Positions 55,810 to 64,000 of a stretch of 64,000 nt of DNA are shown here, piece by piece (the stretch's first letter is position 1; each line of letters opens with the position of its first letter). Source of the stretch: Fulvia fulva (lineage: Eukaryota; Ascomycota; Dothideomycetes; Mycosphaerellales; Mycosphaerellaceae). The notes beneath the pieces were generated by a model that saw only the letters and a list, made by a program, of their open reading frames with translations, did no database searches and was not told the DNA's origin. The position numbers were made by a program, and so were the translations under genes. The stretch spans positions 7,812,001 to 7,876,000 of the forward strand of contig NC_063012.1 of the NCBI RefSeq assembly GCF_020509005.1. The letters run 5' to 3'.

Positions 55810-58282
55810 TTAAACAATATCCTGAGCAAAGAGCAGAGGTTCTTCATCCTCTTCCTCCTCGTCCTCTTCGTGAATCTTTGGACTATCCGAACCTTCACCC
55901 GAGACTCTTGACGAGCCACTGACCTCCTCAGCGATACTGTGTGTAGAGAGCCTCGAGCGAACGTGTGGTGCATGCGTCAAAGCACGAGACGGCGATGACG
56001 AAGTCGACAGACCAGGCACATTCGACAACCGACGACTGGGAGGCGTTGCTGAAGAAGTTTGTATGAGCGAGGAGGAGCTCATCTCCTCGGCCAATTGTGT
56101 GTTGGGATCTCTCATGCTGCTGTACTTGGCCAAATTCACGGTGTTATCGCGAGAAGCTGGACGCGAGCGGAGACTCGGGAGGTCCTTGGCTCTTTCGATT
56201 TGAGAGATGAACGATGCAATATCATCGTTGTCGTCGGATGCCGGGTAGAGCTGTGCCGAAGGACTGCTGCCGTCAGGCAATGCGAGATTGCTTGATCTGT
56301 CTTTGTTCGAACCACTGCTTGCGCGGCCGGAGCTTCCAGCGCTTTCTCCCGTTTTGCTGCTTTGCGCTGTGTATCGCTTCGTTCGTCCTGCGAAACTGCT
56401 GCTGTATCGGTGTACTGGTGCTGGCTTCGGCGACGCCGAACCCGAACTCGCAATGGCTGTCTCGCTTGGTATAGGTGGCGCGCGCAGCGCTTGCTGTGGA
56501 AGAGTATTCAATGAGACTCTCTTGCTACTGCTTGAAGTGCCAGCAAGTCGCATGAAGTTTGATTCAGATCTGCCAGCAGAAGTGCCGGGCGATGGTGACG
56601 GGCGTGGAGAAGACGCCAGGGAGCCAGATTTGAAAGGCGGATTGCTCTTCAAGTTCAAGGACGGTTCTCGGGAGATCCCAACGCCTCTCTCCTTGCCTTT
56701 TCGACTTTCCATGCTGCTGCTGTCCTCATCAAGCACGCGCTGCTTAAGCTCAGAAACTGGCGACCCTCGCTTCTCAGCTGCGTGGAATGTACCCAGGCTA
56801 CCGTAAGCGCCTACACGAGCACGCTGCTCTCCGATAGCACCAGCCATGCTACTATACTGGACACGGGACTGCTCACTGCGTGGACCAGGCAGTGATCTTC
56901 CAGCAGGCATAGCCGGTACACCCTCGTCCAGACCCAGGAAGCGCGACGAAAGAAGAGCCTCTGCATCGGCAACGTTGAAGTCACAGCTCGTCCGATAATC
57001 GACCGATATCGACAGTGGTCCGCTGCGACAAAGCAATGGCGGTATCTCGTAACGCTCTGCACAAGCGCCTGTCGCCGACTCTGAAGCGTTCAGAGCGGTA
57101 TACAGTGAGTCCTGACGACCGGGCGCCACGCTGTGTCCATGCTTGATACGGAAGCGCAACCTCAGCGCTTGATGATTGCCAGGCTGTCTAGTCAACTTTC
57201 GGTGGAGTTTCCAAGCAGGCAGAAACCGAGTGAAGCTGTACAATGACCTGAAAAGTACTACGCCTTTTTTGTAGACATTTGGAAGCGCATCACCGAGCTC
57301 CGCAGATGAATAGTCCTCGGCATCGCCCAGCTGAATAGTCCAGCGCTCCAGTACTACCTCGCAATAACGCGCTCCGTTTCTTGCTGGCCGGGGACTGGAG
57401 TCAGCCGAAGATGCAAGCGCATCAGCGACATCCCAGCGCTTCCCGTCATCACCGATGGATACTAAAGCCTGGTTCTGCGAAAGATGCGACGTATCTACGA
57501 ATACCTCGATCACCAGTGGCAAGGGCTTCCGGTCAGCCAGGTCGGGTCGTTTCCAGGACTGGAGATCCTCCGACAGGACGTCAGTATCGTCAAGAATGAC
57601 ATTGAACTGCGATTGATGGTCAGCACATGTACGGCACGACAACCTACAGCCACAAGAGTGGACAAGCTTTTCCACATTCGACGCATCAAAGTCTCTTGAT
57701 ACAGCTGATCTTAGCCTAAGGCAGCAAGCCTTGATGGGTATGGTGGCTGTGGATGTGCTCAATTGATTTACAGCATAGGAAGGACATCTACAAGGTCCGG
57801 CACCCACTTCGTTGCGGGAAGACGGTATAGGTGCATGCCACGAGTGGTGTAAATCGTTTGAAGCTGCTCCAATTCGACAAAGGGCATCAGACCTACCCAT
57901 CGATTCTGTTTTATGTCTCCGTTCTTGGTGTACACCTGAGGCAGATTGGCTCGCGAGGAGCAGATGGTCAGGGCTGCTTTGTTGTGGAAATGCTGTCCAA
58001 GGGCATTAGCAACATCCCAGCACACAATATCTCGCATCATCTCACTTGTATGATCTGGTTGAGCTTCGTTGCTTCTCGGTCCTCACCACTTGAGGCACTG
58101 GGCTGTCTACTACTCTCCGCCGCTGCTTCCGCGTTCGCTCTTTCTGTGTAAGAGGCCAGGTCGACGCTCGATCTCGTGCGGGTGGGAGGTCGATCTCTCG
58201 GGTTGTTGGTTCGCTCTGGGTTGGTGGATGGATTGCTCGCAGCAGAAGCGCTGCGAGGCGACGGGCGTGGATGCTGATGCAT
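55810..58282 (-). CDS. ATG13: Autophagy protein Atg13
   Basis: Exons 58282-58046, 57992-57897 and 57606-55810 give 709 residues. The start MHQHPRPSPRSASAAS is the standard filamentous-fungal Atg13 beginning, so the upstream in-frame Met at 58396 was not used. The HORMA domain follows: TKLNQIIQ-HFHNKAALTICSSR, GDIKQNRW-FNVILDDTDVLS, PLVIEVFVDTSHLSQNQALV, GKRWDVADALASS and YCEVVLERWTIQLGD. The second half is Ser-rich and disordered, where Atg1-, Atg17- and Atg101/Vac8-type contacts and TOR phosphorylation occur. It ends in an acidic stretch (EEDEEEEDEEP). Atg13 regulates the Atg1 kinase at the phagophore assembly site. The second intron is 290 bp and has no stop in the frame of exon 3. Confidence 0.95.
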
Positions 58283-58500
58283 CAGGCTGGTCGGTGTTGA
58301 AAGAAGCGCGGATGTATGCAAGCTCGTTGCTCCAGTGTGCGTGAGTGCGTGTGTGTGTGTGCAAAGGATAGGTACGGTAGCTGGACGATCGATCACGATG
58401 GTGGGATGGTCGATGCAGATGGAGGGGACGATGGCTCCATGGTCACGGCAGACTCGATGTCGCTGCTAGTCTCAAGCGCGTCGGCGAGGTCGAGGCAGAA

Positions 58501-58526
58501 TGTGTGTGTGTGTGTGTGTGTGTGTG
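58501..58526. repeat. (TG)13 microsatellite
   Basis: An uninterrupted tg run from 58501 to 58526 is followed by cgtgcg. A shorter (GT)6-like run lies near 58350. Both are upstream of the ATG13 start. Confidence 0.95.
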
Positions 58527-59589
58527 CGTGCGGCAGGTGACTGGGCTAGATGGAGAAATGCATAATGCTCAGGACTGAGGCATCAAGCGTTGAACATGCA
58601 AGCAGGCGCAGGCGCACACGCACACGAGCTCGAGCTGGTGGAGCTGGAGCTGGGCCAGCTGCGTGGAGGTGGTGAGTCGATGGTGCAGATAAGGCAAAGG
58701 CACGCGGTGCACGCTCGAGACGCAATCAAGCTCTCAAGCAACGTGATCCTTAGGCGTCGACTTCGCGTGAGGGTGAGTGCCTGTGACGTGCGGGCGATGG
58801 CAGCTCCAGTCGCTCGTGGAGTCGTGGAGGGTGTCGAGGGTAGTGTGTTGAGCGCAGTCACGAGCCTCGAGGCGTCTGACTCGACTGGGAATTTGGGAGC
58901 TCCGCTTCACACCGTAGGTATTCTAGAAGCCGGCTGAAACAACGGACAGCTGCAGATATCCGGGCGGAATCGCAGCAGTGATAGCTAGCTGAGGAGATAT
59001 GGTTGATGGTCAGGCAAGTAGAAGAGCTTGTCGCAGATACAACAACAGCGTCAACAGCCTACAACCGTACTAGCCCATGCATCCCATCGACGACGACAAG
59101 CGCTCATCATGGTGATGATCATACTGCCGGACTGGTCAATCCGATCGGCTAACCTTATGCAGCTCTCGCCCGTCTCGCCGGCTCTCTGCCGAGCGATAAC
59201 GGCGCTAGCAACGATAAGCACATGCTCACCGCGCGACGGTAGAGCTGCTGACACGGTCATATGATGACCCTTCCTTTCAGACCGACCTCATACGCATTCT
59301 CGCAGCTTGACCTTTTCACGACCCTCCGAGGGCTCCTGACAAAAGAGGTGGCCGGCTGCACACTACAGCCACGTTATTTCTTGTTAGCTACGACAGTGCC
59401 TCCGCGGCGTAGCGACTGCTATCAACGTGGAAGCGGAGGCGTTGCACGATGCGCCTCTCTCTACAACATTGTTTAGGCCGACGGTGCTCGGAGGGATTCG
59501 CACAGGCTCTAATCACTATCGCCATTTGAAGCGCGGCGGCCACCTCTTGTGTCAACAGCCCTCGTCCGCTTTCTGACATGTCGCCACGA

Positions 59590-59662
59590 AGCTGGCGGGT
59601 ATGTCCCACAGCTGGCGGGTATGTCCCACAGCTGGCGGGTATGTCCCACAGCTGGCGGGTAT
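59590..59662. repeat. 20-bp minisatellite, about 3.6 units
   Basis: The unit agctggcgggtatgtcccac repeats head to tail from 59590, three full perfect copies and a partial fourth (ending agctggcgggtat at 59662). Perfect identity between copies points to recent expansion. It lies about 330 bp downstream of the BVMO pseudogene end. Confidence 0.95.
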
Positions 59663-59995
59663 CCACCCAGGCGCGCTTGCCGCATCGGGAGAGCTCTCAT
59701 CTTGCGACGCATGGATAACGAAAATCAACCTGGAACGCTCTAGGTCCAAGTGGGACATATCTAGATACTCCATATCTACGGCGTCACCATCTCTGTACTT
59801 ATACGCTGTTTACACAACAGACTGGCAAGGACTCGTCAGGCCCAGGGTCGTGCAGAGCTCAGGGTATCATATTGGCATGGCAACGTTCGAATGATTGTTC
59901 ACTACTGTGCGAGCGTTCCAGGATTCGCTTTCTGGCGTGATTGCAACGACTTGATACACCAAGGAGCACGCGATACTACCGGAACCGTCACAACC

Positions 59996-61430
59996 TCAAA
60001 GCACTGGCCCACCATCGAACGACTTGAAGTCCGGATATCCTGCCTGCTCCTGCTTCTTGAGCTCTTCATAGTACCCACCCACCGCAATGTACGGGCCTTC
60101 CCGGAAACGTTGGCTCTAAAGATCCAATTGTCCTCGGCTTTCCAGAACAGCGAGTTTGCGGCCAGTTCGTCGCATAACTTTGACCACTTTTGTTCGCCCT
60201 CTTGGGTGGCTTCGATTACTGGGGAGACCTCCTTCTGTCCTTCCTTGATCAACGATGTGGCCCACTCTACTTGAGCTTCGATTGCTATGCTACAGTCAGC
60301 CTACAGCTTTGCATGGACAGAGGGCATACTTACTGGGCGGTATGTTCGTGAACGGACCCTTTGGCCCTGTGATCGTGAAAAGGTTGGGGAATCCGCTCGA
60401 ATTCGTACTATCCTTCCAGACGTCCTTGAGAGAAAGACCATCTCGGCCACGTATCGAACAGCGGGTGTAATTGCCTTCTACGGCATCGAAGCCAGTGGCA
60501 AGAATGAGGACGTCGAGTTCATGCAGTGTCCCATCTGACGTATAGATCCCCTTGGGCTCAATGTGCGTGATGGGCGTCTCCCTGAGGTCTACAATATCAA
60601 CATTCGGTCGGTTGAACTGCTCAAAAATATTTCTGTTGGTTCGAGGCGTTGCCATCACACAACGGTCGTCGCGCGTACATGTCGTAAGGCTGCAGTTTTC
60701 GAGCCTTTTCCGGATCCTTGACAATCTGGCGTATCTTCCCGCGGATGAAGTCCTGGGCACCTTTATTGGCTGCTTCGTCGACAACAATGTCGTTGAAGGC
60801 GCCAAACATGAACCTGAAACCATTGCCTTGCTGCCATACCTCTTCGAACATGCGCTGTCTCTCCTGTTCATTCACATCATGGTACGATATTTTGCTTTCC
60901 TCGAAGCCGAACGCTGTGATCGAGTTGCGAACATTGTTCCAGTATCGTTCCAATCAGCTCCGGTCATTTCCGTGTTGAATCGCATGTCTCTGTACAGATC
61001 ATGCTTCGTTGATGTGTTTGAGGTAGGCTAGCACTTCTGGCTGTTTGACATGGTGCTCCTTCCATGGGTAGCTCTGCAGGTCATCCTTGTCACAAGAGAA
61101 GCGGTAGACATAACTCTCTGTGTCCGACATGGCACCAGGGTAGAGGTTCCAGAACCTGCGAATCAAAGGTTGTCAGCCATACTCGAGGATCATGTTGCAG
61201 TATCTCGGACTATGGCGTAGACGGTGGAACAAAGCGCGTCGTACAACGCACGCCTCGAACGTATGGCTTCATGACTACTACTCTTCAGTCACGTACCAAG
61301 TTCCGCCAACATCGCCAGCTTGGTCGATGCACAAGCATCTCAATCCCAAGTCGTCCCGTAGCCGCTTGAGCTGGAAGATGCCAGCGAATCCGCAGCCCAC
61401 AATGATAGCATCGTAGTTCTCAGACGCCAT
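59996..61430 (-). pseudogene. Baeyer-Villiger flavin monooxygenase pseudogene
   Basis: The start at 61430 is good (MASENYDAIIVGCGFAGIFQ, with the FAD GxGxxG). A clean intron leads to FWNLYPGAMSDTESYVYRFS and YPWKEHHVKQPEVLAYL. Then come breaks: about 2 bp missing near 61014, a deletion of roughly 150-180 codons at about 60950 (ADW abuts RYWNNVRNSITAFGF), an extra T at 60622-60626 (QQKYF versus FEQFNRPNVDIVD), and about 4 bp missing near 60100 before GPYIAVGGYYEELKKQ. The large deletion removes the NADPH-binding part and the BVMO fingerprint (FxGxxxHxxxW/P). Remaining blocks (VLILATGFDAVEGNYTR, GPKGPFTNIPP) are still close to cyclohexanone/steroid monooxygenase-type enzymes. The locus cannot make an active enzyme. 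Confidence 0.88.
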
Positions 61431-62149
61431 GGTTCGGTGAGGTGATGGATTTCAGACTGTACTGGTTTGTGATGAACAGGACTGCATGCTCGTCATTCGG
61501 CCTACATGATCACCATCCTTACGGCAAAACACTCTGCCAGATGCAGCCCTCGGGAAGGTGCATCAACAGTGCGGAGTCGTGCGATGGAGAACTCCCATAG
61601 CTCCGCTCGCTCGATGGCGGAGAGAGCGAAACGGATTGTCGCACTTGGCGGGCGTCGAACAGTCCTCCAGCCCATTGTATCTAGTGGCTATCTCGCACGT
61701 CCGGTCAAGAGGCTGCGGCCATCGCTTCCATCAGACTAATCTTGCGCATCGTGGCGAGAATGTTGTCGCTTCGCATTGGAAGTTTCGGGCGGGGCAGCCT
61801 CCAGACTGACTTGGGCTCGCAGTGTAAAAGAAGTACTCTGTGTGACAATCTCTCCATAGGCGTGCTGTTCAAGATTGTTATCACCGGAGTGATGTTGTGA
61901 AAGGGTCTTGGAAGGGAGTTGAGAAACTTGAGATGTCACAGGCATTTGGCGGCCAGTGCACTTTTGGCTTTTACAACATCGAAGACTATAGGAAAGGTCA
62001 CATTTGGGAACGGGAAAATACTCTTGCACAGTCATAAACTTCATATCACATATCTATCATCCTGTCATTGATCATACATCGAAGGATCTCATTCCACAGC
62101 GTCCTGCGCTGCTTGATATCATTAAACGATTCATAAGTCATGGGCAGCT
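61431..62149. other. Intergenic, no gene supported
   Basis: 719 bp between the BVMO relic and the glycine-zipper gene, both minus strand. Short frames only. Confidence 0.5.
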
Positions 62150-63076
62150 TCAATATTTCCGCCCTCTTCGATCTTCGTAGTATTCGCCGTCGTTGCTGTA
62201 CGACCTGTCTCGCATCTTGTTGGGCGGATTGCTATGCGACTTTTTCTTCTTGCTGTACTCGTGCCCGCCGAGTCCCCCGAGGATCGCACCGCCCAGTGTA
62301 CCTATAAGGTATGTTAGCCCGATTGTCTCAAACGCAGGAGGCAAAAGCCATGAGCATCCTGTGTGTCTCAGGTCTCACATCAAGATTCACTCACCAAGCC
62401 CGGGGAAGATTGCATCACCCAGTATAGCGCCTCCGCCAGCGCCCAAGAATGTGTTTACGCCAGATGATTTCTTGCGCTGTGTCGACGATTTGTCATGGTG
62501 ATGCCTTCTGTGCCGGCTCCGGCTACGACTGCGACTTCGCGATCTTGAGCTGCCACGGTAGTAATCATCGCGATATGGCGAAGCCGAGGGTCTGTATCTG
62601 GGTGTAGTCGATGGTCTTCGCCCGCTTGCATCTGCATTCCCGTTCCCAAACACTTGCTGCATTGCTGGAGAGCCAGCTAAGGGAAAGTAGCCGTGCGGCT
62701 GCTGATACTGCGGTTGTTGTTGGCTGCTTTGAGGCGCATATGAACCAGACCCTGTGAAATCCGAGGCTTTGAACTGAGGTGTAGGCCTGCTGCTCTTCTC
62801 CGGCGCATATCCTCCATTAGTTGGTGGTGGTCCGTTGGGTGGTGGTGGAGGATGCCAATACTGGTCGTTCGGCGGTGGTCTATGCTGTGGCGGAGGCTGT
62901 GAATGTGGTCTGGGCGGCTCTGCGTATGCTGTGTACGGGGGAGGCGCATCGCTCATGGGATATGGTGGGTTCGGGTTGAGGTGGGTGTTGTTGCTGCTTG
63001 GCTGAGGGAAGGAGGGGCCCGGTGGTGGGCCTGAGGACTGCTGGCCACCAGGATTGTAGTAGTCGGCAGCAGCCAT
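62150..63076 (-). CDS. Pro/Gln-rich protein with RS stretch and glycine-zipper motif (hypothetical)
   Basis: Exon 1 (63076-62395), a 93-bp intron and exon 2 (62301-62150) give 277 residues. The first half is Pro/Gln/Tyr-rich (PPPPNGPPPTNGGYAPE). An Arg-Ser tract (GSSRSRSRSRSRSRHRR) with His/Lys follows at about residue 175-195. The two exons together make a glycine-zipper region, AGGGAILGDAIFPGLG joined to TLGGAILGGLGGHEY, and the end is charged (YEDRRGRKY). Glycine zippers pack membrane helices, and similar proteins occur widely in ascomycetes without assigned function. The splice keeps the Gly-xxx-Gly spacing, which supports the intron. Confidence 0.75.
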
Positions 63077-63817
63077 ATTGTGATTGCGGCTGAGTTATCG
63101 CTCGCTTGTCAGGATGTTGCTCGAGTCACTGTGGCAAAGCGTGAGAAGAATGCTTGAAGATGTTTCAGATGTGAGTAGAGAGGTAAGCGAGTGACGAGTG
63201 GACGGAGGGGAATCGCGCCAGGCGAGCAGAAGGCAGTGGAATGGAAAGGCAGCTGATGTAGTGTCGCATCAGTCAGCAACCGGTGTCCGCATCGCTCGCT
63301 ACATGTATATCACTCAGACGGCCGGCCTCAGTCGTTCGACTCACTCGTGACCATGGCTGATGGGTGCTAAGGTAGTAAAGCGTGTGCCGTTATGCTTTCG
63401 ACGTACGTCACACACCCGCGGACTCGATCTGCAGTGCGCCTTCACAGCCGCACCCGGCTGGCAGCGCCTGAGGCGGAATGTCGTGCAGCAGTGGTCGTTT
63501 GGACGGTCACGCAGGGTTCTGCAGTTTCTGCGATGCTGTTTTTGGTGATGGTACCTAGGTACTTCGCAGATGACCGATGGTGTGCAAATTGGGCAAGACC
63601 AAGAGCGTGAAGGACGATGACTGGATACGATGAGGCCGCTCTTGTGCGTGTGGCTGGGTCGATGAAGAAACGTGCAAGTACCACGCTCAGAGAACAGACG
63701 GTCACGTGGCCTGAACTTCCTTCACCTTGGTGGATTAGCACCGTGATGGCAGCAGCAGCCTGACTTCACCTCCATCTTGGGGCTGCATATACATGTACCC
63801 CTCCACGACCCTGCACT
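63077..63817. promoter_or_regulatory. Divergent promoter region of the glycine-zipper gene and the cyclophilin gene
   Basis: 741 bp between opposing starts. No gene is seen; chance frames occur on both strands. A TATA-like catatacatg lies about 30 bp before the cyclophilin ATG. Confidence 0.45.
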
Positions 63818-64000
63818 ATGGCTCAGAACGTTCTGCTGGAGACATCTATGGGCGCAATCGTGGTCGAGCTGTACACCGATCATGCGCCCAAGACATGCCA
63901 AAACTTTTCCACTCTCGCGTCCAGGTATTTCACACCGTCTGCAAGACACTGCCGCGTGGCTTTCGAGCATGTCTGACACCTTTCTGTCTGGCAGGAGCTA
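63818..64000 (+). CDS. Cyclophilin, PPIL1/Cyp1 type, N-terminal part (runs off window)
   Basis: Exon 1 (63818-63924) encodes MAQNVLLETSMGAIVVELYT and DHAPKTCQNFSTLAS. A 70-bp intron (63925-63994, GTATTT...GGCAG) joins exon 2, of which six bases lie in the window. The HAPKTCxNF block is the start of the small single-domain cyclophilins of the PPIL1 group, peptidyl-prolyl isomerases of about 160 residues that associate with the spliceosome (SKIP/Prp45 partner). The active-site Arg and Trp lie beyond the window. Assignment to PPIL1 rather than PPIL3 rests on the first 36 residues. Confidence 0.85.

Larger units (their letters stand above)
58283..59995. other. Intergenic with simple repeats
   Basis: 1.7 kb upstream of ATG13 and downstream of the BVMO relic. 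It contains a (TG)13 microsatellite and a 20-bp minisatellite, listed separately. Frames up to 115 codons have skewed Arg/Val/Ala composition and no domain. Confidence 0.5.

Noticed and set aside
57607..57900. Coding extension upstream of ATG13 exon 3
   Set aside because: The frame is open, but family alignment (NRW joined to FNVILDD) shows this is intron 2; its length is not a multiple of three.
1..64000. CRISPR arrays, rRNA genes, bacterial operons or a secondary-metabolite backbone gene
   Set aside because: None seen; gene structure is eukaryotic throughout, and the P450, BVMO and MDR genes are not next to a PKS, NRPS or terpene synthase.

Overview
The window is nuclear DNA of a filamentous ascomycete (Pezizomycotina). 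Genes carry short GT-AG introns, mostly 47-75 bp with CTRAC/CTAAC-like branch sites. Gene density is high, and the gene set is typical of the group: CLF1, PRP31, ATG13, NFS1, a Rvs167-type BAR-SH3 protein, Vps23, PPN1, DUF2293, DUF7587-like and CYP505. A placement in Dothideomycetes is inference from the look of the proteins. I reconstructed introns by hand. Summed exon lengths give an open frame for every intact complete gene.

Layout. 1-3.3 kb: the 5' end of an arylsulfotransferase-like secreted protein and a complete five-exon cytochrome P450. 4.5-6.9 kb: a mitochondrial carrier and a small hypothetical protein. 7.5-12 kb: a head-to-head pair of spliceosome genes, CLF1 and PRP31. 12.5-17 kb: a PAF-acetylhydrolase-type lipase with one in-frame UGA, a DUF2293 protein and a membrane-anchored disordered protein. 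17-23.4 kb is gene-poor. It holds a Gly/Asn-rich secreted protein built from tiny exons, a decayed coding fragment, a small cysteine-rich secreted protein, and a 297-bp MITE-like element inserted just after that gene's stop codon. 23.4-33.6 kb: endopolyphosphatase, a frame-broken CYP505 (P450-reductase fusion), NFS1 and RVS167. 34-40.5 kb: a GPI-anchored protein with a 60-bp internal duplication, a DsbA-like protein, VPS23 and an unknown gene with an apparent frameshift. 40.5-46.8 kb: a relic membrane protein, GOS1 and RPL35 (divergent), a 2EXR/F-box-like protein and an MDR reductase. 47.3-55.3 kb: a pathogen-related (SnoaL-like) protein, RRP43, an Mpv17/PMP22 protein and a DUF7587-like protein. 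55.8-64 kb: ATG13, a 20-bp minisatellite, a Baeyer-Villiger monooxygenase pseudogene, a glycine-zipper protein and the first codons of a cyclophilin.

Two themes stand out. The housekeeping genes are intact over many kilobases, while five accessory or unknown genes (PAF-AH, CYP505, the membrane relic, the 39.5-kb gene, BVMO) carry stops, frameshifts or deletions. Uniform sequencing error would not produce that contrast, so selective decay is likely. The gene-poor 19.5-23.4 kb stretch carries two small secreted proteins, simple repeats and a transposon, as is common for fast-evolving secretome loci in plant-associated fungi. No rRNA, tRNA or CRISPR was found.
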